DNA from: Parapedobacter defluvii
GTDB taxonomy: Bacteria > Bacteroidota > Bacteroidia > Sphingobacteriales > Sphingobacteriaceae
Length of the DNA: 64,000 nt
Assembly: GCF_014642075.1 (NCBI RefSeq)
Contig: NZ_BMIK01000004.1
Location: 62,001 to 126,000, forward strand
Direction: 5' to 3'
The position numbers were made by a program, and so were the translations under genes. The notes under the pieces are model-generated. The model saw only the letters and a program-made list of their open reading frames with translations. It searched no databases and was not told the DNA's origin. Shown here piece by piece: positions 7,422 to 16,120 of the stretch; positions within the stretch are counted from its first letter, which is position 1; every line of letters begins with the position of its first letter.

Positions 7422-8729
7422 ATGGAACTATACCTCGTTTTGATTGCGGTCGCGATCCTGGTCCTTGCGGTAATTCTATTCGTCAAACGCCCGCAACAGA
7501 CGTTTCCTGCCTCCGATGCGGAAACCATACGCAGACTAGCCCGTGCTGAGCAACAGGTGGAAGACCTCACGATCGAAAAAGAACGGATGACAGTCCTGCT
7601 GCGGGAGGAACAACAGCAACGGCTTGAATCCGAGAAAGCGCTTGAGAGCACCCGAGCCTATTACCAGTCCCAACAAGAAAAACTTCAGGAACAAAAGGCA
7701 GAAATCGAAACCATCAAACAGCAATTCAACACCGAATTTCAGGTGATCGCCAACAAAATACTTGAAGAGAAAACACAGAAATTTACAGAAACCAACAGCA
7801 AATCGCTCGATCAGATTTTAAATCCGCTCAAAGAGAAAATCAAAACCTTCGAGGAGAAAGTAGAAAAAACATACCAGCACGAAGCCGCCGAGCGCAACTC
7901 ACTGAAGGGAGTTGTGCAACAGCTTATGGAGCAGAGCCTCCGGATTAAGGACGAGGCCAATAGCCTGACGCGTGCACTACGTGGCGACAGTAAAAAACAA
8001 GGCAATTGGGGTGAAGTCATCCTGGAGCGGGTGCTGGAGCGTTCGGGGTTGGTCAAAGATCGTGAGTACCGGTTGCAGGCAGCGCTGACAGATGAGGAGG
8101 GTAGACGCCTGCAACCCGATGCAATCATCGACCTGCCGGATGAAAAGCACTTGGTGATCGACTCAAAGGTATCCCTCCTAGCCTACGAACGCTGGGTAAA
8201 CGCCGAAACCGACGAGGAGCGTGAAGGATACGCCAAACAGCATATTCAGTCGGTCGAAAATCACGTAAAAAGCCTCTCAGCAAAGAACTACCATGATCTC
8301 TATCAGATCAATTCGCCTGACTTTGTGTTATTGTTCATGCCCATTGAATCGGCATTCAGCATGTCCATTACCTACAAGGCAGAGCTTTTCAGCGATGCCT
8401 GGGACCGCAAGGTGGTCATCGTAAGTCCTTCAACCTTGCTGGCCACGCTGCGCACCATCGCCAGCATGTGGAAACAAGAGCGACAAACGCGCAACGTGCT
8501 GGAAATCGCCAAAGAGGCTGGAACCCTGTACGATAAGTTCGTGGGATTTCTACAGGATTTGGACAAAGTGGGGGAGCAGCTTAACCGCGCGGTACGCGCC
8601 CACGAAGAGGCTACCCGTAAACTCAGCACCGGCCCGGGTAACGTCGTAACCAAAGTGGAAAAACTCAAGAAACTGGGTGCTCGCGCGAGTAAGCAAATTG
8701 GGGGCAATTTGCTAGATGACGATAAATAA
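7422..8729 (+). CDS. rmuC: DNA recombination protein RmuC
   Basis: 435 residues. I start at ATG 7422 (MELYLVLIAVAIL), which opens with one membrane segment (residues 2-23); the open frame begins at 7386. A long coiled coil follows (about 35-140) and then the RmuC nuclease-like domain with WGEVILERVLERSGL, LQPDAIIDLPDEKHLVIDSKV (an Asp ... Asp-x-Lys arrangement of the PD-(D/E)xK type) and NYHDLYQINSPDFVLLFMPIE. RmuC limits inversions at short inverted repeats in E. coli; its exact activity is not settled. It stands alone here. Confidence 0.92.
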   Translation: MELYLVLIAVAILVLAVILFVKRPQQTFPASDAETIRRLARAEQQVEDLTIEKERMTVLLREEQQQRLESEKALESTRAYYQSQQEKLQEQKAEIETIKQQFNTEFQVIANKILEEKTQKFTETNSKSLDQILNPLKEKIKTFEEKVEKTYQHEAAERNSLKGVVQQLMEQSLRIKDEANSLTRALRGDSKKQGNWGEVILERVLERSGLVKDREYRLQAALTDEEGRRLQPDAIIDLPDEKHLVIDSKVSLLAYERWVNAETDEEREGYAKQHIQSVENHVKSLSAKNYHDLYQINSPDFVLLFMPIESAFSMSITYKAELFSDAWDRKVVIVSPSTLLATLRTIASMWKQERQTRNVLEIAKEAGTLYDKFVGFLQDLDKVGEQLNRAVRAHEEATRKLSTGPGNVVTKVEKLKKLGARASKQIGGNLLDDDK

Positions 8730-8995
8730 TCCCTTTATTAACCCGCTCCCATGCAAAATTCTTTTTATAAAGAAAAAAATTAACCTGTTCTTTATGGTTT
8801 TTTTATAAAAAGTTCTCACCTTTACGGCTTACATCTACCATTTACTTATGAATAACAGACGATCTAGATAAAGAGACCCGCGAAGCGTCGGCGATCTTGT
8901 GCCGTTATTGTATCGACCGTATAACATTATTTTGGAACCTAAAATGTCCGTGCATTAAGTCGAAAGACATTCCAAGATTGTAGTCAACGTTGCCT
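8730..8995 (+). other. AT-rich gap before the broken T9SS cargo gene
   Basis: 266 bases with no ORF I trust. It has A/T runs near 8765-8810 and no full -33/-7 promoter match; the closest is ACCTTTA near 8817. If that is the promoter, the following gene would have a leader of roughly 170 bases. Confidence 0.4.
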
Positions 8996-9307
8996 ATGAA
9001 AAATAAATTACTTTTCATATTAATAGCGTCCGTTTCATTTATTCCAACATTTGCTCAGCAGAAGCTAAAAGACAATACCGTCTCCGGCGAAGTATTACCC
9101 AATAAAGACGCGTTGCTGGAATTAGAAAGTATCAACAAAGGGTTGCTGTACACAAGGGTCCAATTGATCCGCACGGATGATGCTGCTCCGTTGTCGCAGC
9201 ATCGTGTTGGTATGGTGGTATACAACACGGCTACTACCAATGACGTAACTCCGGGTATTTATTACAACAATGGTAATCGCTGGATACGGCTTGTGGGTAA
9301 CCGATGA
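8996..9307 (+). pseudogene. N-terminal remnant of a T9SS-secreted surface protein
   Basis: 103 residues from ATG 8996. A clear signal peptide (MKNKLLFILIASVSFIPTFAQ) is followed by DALLELESINKGLLYTRVQL and GMVVYNTATTNDVTPGIYYNNGNRWIRL. This is the style of the N-terminal segment of large Bacteroidota surface proteins, where 'completed' text such as YYNGxxW precedes long repeats. It stops at 9307. In the +1 frame the sequence continues straight into VTDENGLKDFATV and a CHU_C sorting domain. I read both pieces as ends of one large gene whose middle is lost and whose frame is broken. Confidence 0.65.
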
Positions 9308-9614
9308 AAACGGGCTGAAGGATTTTGCAACTGTCCGGATGAACATTCTCCTCGCTGAGTTGCTGATTCCCAATGCGGTAACACCGAATGGTGACGGTAA
9401 AAATGATTTCTTTGTTATCCAGGGATTGGAAAATTATGATAATGGCGACCTGACCATCTTCAACCGTTGGGGCAATGAAATCTACCGAAGCCGCAGCTAC
9501 CAGCAAAATTGGGACGCTGCGGGTGTGAGCGAAGGCACCTATTATTATCGCTTGGTACTCATCAAAGACGGTATAGAAACCATCCATAAAGGGTGGGTAC
9601 TCGTAAAACGATAA
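9270..9614 (+). pseudogene. C-terminal remnant: CHU_C / T9SS type B sorting domain
   Basis: Frame open from an internal ATG at 9270 (114 codons), overlapping the previous frame by 38 bases. VTDENGLKDFATVRMNI looks like the end of a PKD/Ig-like repeat. From about residue 32, IPNAVTPNGDGKNDFFVIQG, LTIFNRWGNEIYRS, NWDAAGVSEGTYYYRLVL and a final GWVLVKR form the gliding-motility-associated C-terminal (CHU_C) domain that targets cargo to T9SS. As an independent gene it lacks a signal peptide and could not reach the periplasm. It lies 21 bases before the porP/sprF-like gene, the usual partner order. Confidence 0.7.
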
Positions 9615-9635
9615 CAAACACAGAACACTACCACC

Positions 9636-10643
9636 ATGAAAATAGCATTCAAAAGCCTCGTATGGTTGCTCTGCTGGAGTACCGTATTACCTATACGGGG
9701 CCAGCAGAACATCCAGTTTACCCAATATGTATTCAATTCGATGAGTGTAAACCCCGCCTATGCTGGTTACATGGAAGAGCTGTTTGCTCAATTGGGGCTC
9801 CGAAGCCAATGGATAGATCTGGAAGGTGCACCGCAAACGGGATTGTTATCGCTGGATGGTCTGCTCGACCTGTATGGCGCGCGGCGGCATGGTGGTGGCA
9901 TACAGGTCATGGCTGACGAGTTAGGTCCCCAAACCGCCACCTCCGCCTACCTCAACTATGCATACCGGCTCCGTCTTGACCGCGAGGATACCCAACGGCT
10001 TAGTTTCGGGTTAGGAGCGGGGGTAACCCGATACAGCCTCGATGGCACTAAGATTACCGTGCTAGACGACGGTGATCAGGCGCTTCCCACGGGAAAAATC
10101 AGCAACTTCGTGCCGGACATCCGGTTCGGTATCTATTACCACAATGCCAGGTGGTATGCCGGAGCCTCGATCATGGACCTTCTCTCCGGTGGCAGCAGCG
10201 ATAACCTGTTCCGATGGGACCAAACCACTACAGACCGCATCCGGCGCAGACGGCACTTATACCTGATCGGTGGACTGCTGGTGGATCTCAATGAATCCGT
10301 CAAGCTACGCCCCAGCGTGTTGTATAAAGATGACTTCAAGGGCCCGCCCAGCCTGGACCTCAATGCCATGGCCATCTTCAGCGACCGCCTGTGGCTGGGA
10401 GGCGGCATCCGCACAGGTGTTTCTGCTTTCCGCCGGGACTATCAGCGGTTCACCGGAGATCGCCTGAGCGGCCTGAATGCCATTTCCTTCGTCATGCAGG
10501 TCTTCGCCACCGACCGACTCCGGATCGGGTATTCCTATGATTACATGCTAAGTCGCCTCAATGGCTTACAAAACGGATCGCATGAAGTGACACTCGGTGT
10601 TACATTGGGAAGACCGCTTGACCGGGTAAAATGCTATTTCTAA
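9636..10643 (+). CDS. PorP/SprF-family T9SS outer-membrane protein
   Basis: 335 residues with a signal peptide ending near GQQNIQFTQYVFN. The motif NIQFTQYVFNSMSVNPAYAG is the family N-terminus. The rest alternates like a beta-barrel, with SAYLNYAYRLRL, LSFGLGAGVTRYSLD, DIRFGIYYHNARWYAGAS, LRPSVLYKD and LRIGYSYDYML. It ends in KCYF, an aromatic C-terminus fitting an outer-membrane barrel. Such proteins pair with type B cargo and are encoded right after it. Here the cargo gene upstream is broken, so the protein may have lost its partner or serve others. It converges with fabF, 5 bases away. Confidence 0.9.
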   Translation: MKIAFKSLVWLLCWSTVLPIRGQQNIQFTQYVFNSMSVNPAYAGYMEELFAQLGLRSQWIDLEGAPQTGLLSLDGLLDLYGARRHGGGIQVMADELGPQTATSAYLNYAYRLRLDREDTQRLSFGLGAGVTRYSLDGTKITVLDDGDQALPTGKISNFVPDIRFGIYYHNARWYAGASIMDLLSGGSSDNLFRWDQTTTDRIRRRRHLYLIGGLLVDLNESVKLRPSVLYKDDFKGPPSLDLNAMAIFSDRLWLGGGIRTGVSAFRRDYQRFTGDRLSGLNAISFVMQVFATDRLRIGYSYDYMLSRLNGLQNGSHEVTLGVTLGRPLDRVKCYF

Positions 10644-10648
10644 TCGCG

Positions 10649-11887
10649 CTATAGTTTCTGGAAAACCACGGTGGCATTGTGTCCGCCAAAACCGAATGCA
10701 TTGCTCATCGCTACGTTGATCTTATGGGGTTGCGCTTCGTTCATGACGATGTGCATACCCTGCGGAACCGCCTCGTCAAGCGATGCAATGTTGATGGTTG
10801 GCGGAATTACCTGATCGTTGATTGCCTTTATGGCGATAATTGCTTCAATGGCGCCAGCGGCACCCAATAGATGTCCGGTCATCGACTTGGTGGCACTGAT
10901 GCGCAGGTTTTCCGTATTACCCAGGGCGGCACTCACCGCCTTTAGCTCGCTGATGTCGCCGATCGGCGTAGAAGTTGCGTGCGGATTGAGGTAATCTACC
11001 CCTGCGGAGGATACCCCCGCCTCTTTCAGCGCCAGTTTCATAGCTTTGGAAGCACCGATTCCCTCGGGATGGGGTGCCGTCATGTGATAGGCGTCTGCCG
11101 TCATAGCAGCTCCCACCAATTCGGCGTAAATATGGGCACCTCGTTGCTTTGCATGTTCATATTCTTCCAAAATCAGGGCTCCTGCACCTTCACCCATCAC
11201 AAAACCATCCCGGTCCCGATCATACGGACGGCTTGCGTGCTGGGGGTCCGCATTGCGCATAGACATCGCCTTCATGGCCGAAAACCCACCGATGGAAGCC
11301 GGCGTAATCGGCGCCTCAGAACCTCCGGTTACGAATACTTTCGCCTTACCCATCCTAATGTAATTAAACGCATCCATCAGGGCGGTGTTAGAGGTTGCAC
11401 AGGCTGAAACAGCGGTGTAATTAATACCCTGCAACCCGAACTTCATCGAGATCATGCCCGAGGCAAGGTTCACAATCAGCCGCGGAACAAAAAATGGACT
11501 GAAACGGGGTGTATATCCGCCTGTGACGTATTGGGTCACCTCCTCCTCGAAGGTCTCCATGCCACCTTGGCCCACCCCCCAGATCACGCCGATATCAAAT
11601 GGATCCATTGCCGAAAGATCCAGCCCCGAATCTTCCAGCGCTTGCGAAGCCGAATACAGCGCATATTGGGTAAAGAGATCGCTCCGCTTGATTTCGTTCC
11701 GGTTCAAATAACGCTCCGGCGAAAATCCCTTGACCTCGCAGGCGATCTGCGTACGGAATTGGCTTGCATCAAACCGGGTAATGGTTCCAGCTCCGCTTAC
11801 GCCGCTGATAAGGTTTTGCCAAAATGTTTTCACATCGTTGCCCAGGGGCGTAACAGCTCCCATGCCGGTGACGACCACTCTTGTCAT
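10649..11887 (-). CDS. fabF: 3-oxoacyl-ACP synthase II
   Basis: 412 residues, full length for FabF. Condenses malonyl-ACP with acyl-ACP in chain elongation. The catalytic triad is visible: Cys in TAVSACATSNTALMD (about 164), His in NPHATSTPIGD (about 304) and His in SATKSMTGHLLGAAGAIEA (about 341). A glycine-rich C-terminus NAFGFGGHNATVVF completes the thiolase fold. No acyl carrier protein gene is beside it. It is single, with its own -7 box at 11905-11912, and follows the metal-efflux operon on the same strand by 43 bases. Confidence 0.96.
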   Translation of the reverse strand: MTRVVVTGMGAVTPLGNDVKTFWQNLISGVSGAGTITRFDASQFRTQIACEVKGFSPERYLNRNEIKRSDLFTQYALYSASQALEDSGLDLSAMDPFDIGVIWGVGQGGMETFEEEVTQYVTGGYTPRFSPFFVPRLIVNLASGMISMKFGLQGINYTAVSACATSNTALMDAFNYIRMGKAKVFVTGGSEAPITPASIGGFSAMKAMSMRNADPQHASRPYDRDRDGFVMGEGAGALILEEYEHAKQRGAHIYAELVGAAMTADAYHMTAPHPEGIGASKAMKLALKEAGVSSAGVDYLNPHATSTPIGDISELKAVSAALGNTENLRISATKSMTGHLLGAAGAIEAIIAIKAINDQVIPPTINIASLDEAVPQGMHIVMNEAQPHKINVAMSNAFGFGGHNATVVFQKL

Positions 11888-11904
11888 AGTTTCAAAATTT
11901 CCGG

Positions 11905-11912
11905 CAAAAATA
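11905..11912 (-). promoter_or_regulatory. -7 box of fabF
   Basis: TATTTTTG on the minus strand, 17 bases before the fabF ATG (11887). It suggests a leader of about a dozen bases. Confidence 0.5.
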
Positions 11913-11930
11913 GCAAATTAAACCGGTTAG

Positions 11931-14900
11931 CTAGCCTACCCGCTCATTCCGGTACATCCAATAAAACAATTGCGGCAGTACGGTGAACGAAAGCAGCATG
12001 CAAACCTGCAATCCGCCCACAATCATAATGGCCAATGGTTTTTGGATTTCGGATCCCATTCCCGTCGAAAGTGCTGCCGGCAGTAATCCCATGGAGCCCA
12101 TCAGGGCAATCATAACGATGGGACGGATACGGCTGTACACGCCTTGGCGGATGGCTGCTGCCAGGGACAACTTCCTGCGAAACAGATTTTCTTTCATCAC
12201 CGCAATAAGGATAATGGCATTGATCGTATTGACACCGAACAGGATGATGAAACCGATTCCCGCGGAGATACCAAACACCGTGCCCGTCGCCCATAACGAT
12301 AAAAACCCGCCCACAAAGGCAAAGGGGATCGTGCCCAGCGCTACAAACGTGTCTTTGTAATTGCCAAAATTGAAGTACAGCAGAAACAGAATCAACACCA
12401 ACGCTATGGGCACTACCACAGCCAATTGACGCGAAGCCCGTTCCTTACTTTCAAATTCGCCCGCCCATTCCACTTTGTTCGTTTTTGGAATATTCGTTTC
12501 CGCCGCTACGCTGCGCTGGGCGTCGGCAATCGTGCTTCCCAGGTCACGCCCCTCGATACTGAACCCCACGCCGATGTAGCGGCTGCTTCCTTCACGATAA
12601 ATGAACGTCGGCCCCGTATGAAACCCAATCGTGGCGATTTCACGGAGTGGTACCGACTTACCATCCATGGTAGGAATCAAAATGTTGCCGATCTTTTCAT
12701 CATCATCGCGATACGCAGCCTGAAAACGCAGACGCACATCGAACAACCGTTCGTTTTCATAAAATTGCGTAGCCGCTTGCCCGCCGATCGCCATTGCCAC
12801 TACCGCCTGTACATCAGCCGTATTCACCGCATAGCGGGCCATCTTGCTGTCGTGCAGTTGAATACGCAACTCCGGTAGCCCGATGTTTTTATAGACTTTC
12901 AGATCCGTAATACCCCGAACCGTTGCCAGGACCTTTTCCACCTGACCCGCATAATCTTCCAGCTGGCCTAGGTCATCACCAAAAATCTTGACAACCAACG
13001 CGCTTTTTACCCCGGCTACATATTCTTCCACATTGTCCTGGATGGGTTGGCTGAACCCAAAGTTGATGCCGGGATAGGCTTCCAGTTCCGCACGCATTTC
13101 GCTGAGTAACTCATCTTTGCTGATCTTCCGCTTCCAGTCCGATTCGGGAAATAACTGGATGTGGAATTCAATGTTGAAAAAACCGGTGGGATCGGTTCCA
13201 TCGTTCGGCCTTCCCGTCTGGCTCATCACAAATTCCACCTCCTCAAAGCCCCTTAATTTCTGACGCATCTCATTGGCCAGCCGTACGGATTCGTCCAGGT
13301 TGACACTGTTGGGTAAGGTTGCCCGCACATAAATCGCTCCCTCGTTCAGGCTCGGAATAAATTCGGAACCATAAAATAAAAAACGTACGCCGCAGCCAAC
13401 CACCAATACGGAAAAGCCAACCAGCGTCAGTCGCCGATGGCGCTGGCTCCACTCAAATAGAAGCGACGCCCCACGGTGGAATCCGTTGGAAATAAAGTTC
13501 TCTTTTTCGCGGATATTCCGCCGCAGTAGGACCTTGCACATGGCAGGTACATAGGTCAGGCTAAGAATGAGTGAACCCAGCAGGGCATACCCCAGGGTAA
13601 ATGCCAATGGTGAAAACATCTTGCCTTCCACCTGCTGAAAGGAGAAAATAGGAAGCAAGGCGACGATCAGGATCAACTGTGCAAAAAAAACGTAGGTAGC
13701 TACACTGGCTACACTTTTTTTGATGATGCCCAGCTTGATTGAACGATTAAACCGTTCCATGCCCACCAAATCAGCCCGCTTGCGCATGCCGACGAATACG
13801 CTTTCGACAATCACCAGCGTTCCTTCCAGCAGAAGCCCGAAATCCAATGCACCCATGGAAATGAGGTTGGCAGGCAATCCCTGAATACGCAGCATAACGA
13901 TGGCAAAGAGAAAGGCCAGGGGGATAACGGAGGCTACGATGACGGTGGTGCGCCAATTGAATAGGAAGATAAAGACAACTACCGATACCAGCACGATGCC
14001 TTCGATCAGGTTCCTGCTTACGGTATGGACCGTCGCCCCCACCAACTCGGTACGGTCGATAAACGGAACGATCTTGACATTCACCGGCAGGATGCGCTCA
14101 TTGAGTTCCGTAATTTTTTCTTTTAGCCGGGCGATGACGTCTCCGGGATTTTCCCCACGGAGCATAATGACGATACCTTCCACCAGATCGTCATCGTCCT
14201 GAAGCCCGACTTTGCCGAGCCGTGGCTTGGCCGACACCACCACCTGGGCGACATGCTTCACCAATATGGGAGTACCTCCTTTCACCGTGATGAGGATGTT
14301 CTCGATATCCTCCTCTTTGTCAAGCAGGCCGATACCGCGCACCACGTAGGCCTGATCTCCGCGTTGGATGACATCGCCCCCCACATTGATGTTGCTTTTG
14401 CTCACGGCTTCATACACATCCAATGGGGACAGGTCGTAGTTGACCAGTTCGGTTGGATTGATCTTGATTTCATATATTTTCTCCTCTCCACCAAAGCTCA
14501 CCACATCGGCCACGCCCGGTACGGCCACCAACTCACGTTCGATGACCCAATCCTGTATGGCGGTGACCTCCTTAATGGGCAGATCACTCTTTACCACATA
14601 CCGGAAGATTTCACCCGTCGCGCCCGAAGGAGGTTCGATATCCGCAGTGGCCCCTTCGGGCAGGTCAACCCCCTGCAAGCGGTTCGATGCATACTGCTGC
14701 GCATAGAAGTCGTCCATCCCATCTTCGAAGATTAGCGTCACTACGGACAACCCGAACAACGAAATAGACCGTACCTCCGCTTTGCGGGGGATGGTATTGA
14801 CTTCTTTGGATATCGGTAGTGTAACGAATTTCTCTACCTCCTCTGCACTTCGCCCGGGCCATTGGGTAATGATACGCGCGCGGGTATTCGTCACATCGGG

Positions 14901-15026
14901 ATATGCCTCAATGGGGGTATGCACGAGGCAATAAATGCCTACCCCCAGCAGCAGCGCGGTGAAGAAAAAGACAATGAATGTATTTTTGAGCGAGAAGGAA
15001 ACCACCCCCTGAACCAGCTTCTTCAT
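11931..15026 (-). CDS. Heavy-metal RND efflux pump, CzcA/CusA family
   Basis: 1031 residues, typical for HME-RND. Inner-membrane, proton-driven pump with 12 membrane segments and two large periplasmic loops (start FFTALLLGVGIYCLVHTPIEAYPDVTNTRARI). The segment 4 motif reads GALDFGLLLEGTLVIVES. CzcA-type pumps for divalent ions carry Asp, Asp and Glu in DFGxxxDGAVVxVEN; here the set is Asp, Glu, Glu. That favours a divalent metal over Cu/Ag, but the substrate is inferred. It is the last gene after the channel and adaptor, starting 3 bases past the adaptor's end. Confidence 0.93.
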   Translation of the reverse strand: MKKLVQGVVSFSLKNTFIVFFFTALLLGVGIYCLVHTPIEAYPDVTNTRARIITQWPGRSAEEVEKFVTLPISKEVNTIPRKAEVRSISLFGLSVVTLIFEDGMDDFYAQQYASNRLQGVDLPEGATADIEPPSGATGEIFRYVVKSDLPIKEVTAIQDWVIERELVAVPGVADVVSFGGEEKIYEIKINPTELVNYDLSPLDVYEAVSKSNINVGGDVIQRGDQAYVVRGIGLLDKEEDIENILITVKGGTPILVKHVAQVVVSAKPRLGKVGLQDDDDLVEGIVIMLRGENPGDVIARLKEKITELNERILPVNVKIVPFIDRTELVGATVHTVSRNLIEGIVLVSVVVFIFLFNWRTTVIVASVIPLAFLFAIVMLRIQGLPANLISMGALDFGLLLEGTLVIVESVFVGMRKRADLVGMERFNRSIKLGIIKKSVASVATYVFFAQLILIVALLPIFSFQQVEGKMFSPLAFTLGYALLGSLILSLTYVPAMCKVLLRRNIREKENFISNGFHRGASLLFEWSQRHRRLTLVGFSVLVVGCGVRFLFYGSEFIPSLNEGAIYVRATLPNSVNLDESVRLANEMRQKLRGFEEVEFVMSQTGRPNDGTDPTGFFNIEFHIQLFPESDWKRKISKDELLSEMRAELEAYPGINFGFSQPIQDNVEEYVAGVKSALVVKIFGDDLGQLEDYAGQVEKVLATVRGITDLKVYKNIGLPELRIQLHDSKMARYAVNTADVQAVVAMAIGGQAATQFYENERLFDVRLRFQAAYRDDDEKIGNILIPTMDGKSVPLREIATIGFHTGPTFIYREGSSRYIGVGFSIEGRDLGSTIADAQRSVAAETNIPKTNKVEWAGEFESKERASRQLAVVVPIALVLILFLLYFNFGNYKDTFVALGTIPFAFVGGFLSLWATGTVFGISAGIGFIILFGVNTINAIILIAVMKENLFRRKLSLAAAIRQGVYSRIRPIVMIALMGSMGLLPAALSTGMGSEIQKPLAIMIVGGLQVCMLLSFTVLPQLFYWMYRNERVG

Positions 15027-15029
15027 TCC

Positions 15030-16106
15030 CTATCCTTTTATTTTTTCATAAATGAGCAAATGGTTCTCTGTAACCACGCATTCACCAGCCTTCAACCCTT
15101 CGCTTACGAAACACCATTCCTGGTCGCGGGCAAGCAAGGAAAGGCGTCGCAGTTGAAGGTCGCAGTCTCCGCCGTATACCACGGCAAAATATTGGTTGTC
15201 GTCGAAAATAACGGCGTCTGCAGGCAGGGCAACCGTCGATTTGCCGGTACGGCGGGTCACCACAACATCGGCAGACATCCCCGGTTTCAACTTCAGTCCC
15301 TCATTGGCGATCACAATACGAGCTTTGAGCACGCGCTCATTACTGTCAAACACCTGCGGAAGTGCCGAAATGCGCCCATGGAAAACCACTCCGGGATAAG
15401 CCAGCGTGCGGATCTCGGCATCCATGCCCTCCTTCACAAATTGCATGTCGGTTGCATATATGTTGGCCATCACCCACACATCGTCGAGTCCGGATACCGT
15501 AAACAGGTTGTCTCCATCGTTGACTGGCATACCCGAATTGATGTTTTTCTCCACGATGTAACCGGAAGAAGGCGAGCGGATCTCAAAAGTACCCTGTGCC
15601 GGGTTGGGATGAAAAAGCGATAGGTTCGCCTCGATGTTCCCCAGTTCGGCATCCAGCTTTTCAAGTGTCGATTTCGCTTCTGCGAGGTCCCGATCCGAGG
15701 CAATATGGTCCGCATGCAGGCCCTGTGCCGCAGCCAGTTCGCGTTCGGCAAGCCGTCGCTGCGATTCAAGGCTTCGCTTTTCGGCCAACAGGGAATGAAG
15801 TGCCGGACTTTTCAGTGTGGCCAATAGTTGTCCCTGTTTCACGAAATCACCCAGGGAAAAAAAGGTTTGCACAGTCACACCCGTTACCCAGCTTACGAAT
15901 TGCACCACCTTGTCCGGATTGTAGGAAACCTCACCCGTCAACGTAATATGTTGGGTGATACCCCGCTCCTGCAAGGTATCCAGCGCCAGTTGACTGCGCA
16001 AACTTTCGCTCAGGCAGAAGCCTGTAGGCTTTTCTTCAACCAGTTGCTCTCGCGGCTCGCATGCAGCGGCCAGCAATAGCACAAACCAACTATACCGTTT
16101 TATCAT
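15030..16106 (-). CDS. RND efflux periplasmic adaptor lipoprotein, CzcB/CusB family
   Basis: 358 residues. N-terminal signal with lipobox LAAAC (Cys near residue 16), so probably lipid-anchored. Lipoyl-like halves VSWVTGVTVQTFFSLGDFVKQGQLL and FEIRSPSSGYIVEKNINSGMPV flank a coiled-coil hairpin (about 110-160). Beta-barrel and membrane-proximal domains follow. There are no obvious His- or Met-rich metal-binding ends. It links the pump downstream to the channel encoded 14 bases upstream. Confidence 0.92.
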   Translation of the reverse strand: MIKRYSWFVLLLAAACEPREQLVEEKPTGFCLSESLRSQLALDTLQERGITQHITLTGEVSYNPDKVVQFVSWVTGVTVQTFFSLGDFVKQGQLLATLKSPALHSLLAEKRSLESQRRLAERELAAAQGLHADHIASDRDLAEAKSTLEKLDAELGNIEANLSLFHPNPAQGTFEIRSPSSGYIVEKNINSGMPVNDGDNLFTVSGLDDVWVMANIYATDMQFVKEGMDAEIRTLAYPGVVFHGRISALPQVFDSNERVLKARIVIANEGLKLKPGMSADVVVTRRTGKSTVALPADAVIFDDNQYFAVVYGGDCDLQLRRLSLLARDQEWCFVSEGLKAGECVVTENHLLIYEKIKG

Positions 16107-16120
16107 ACGTCTATTTTTTA

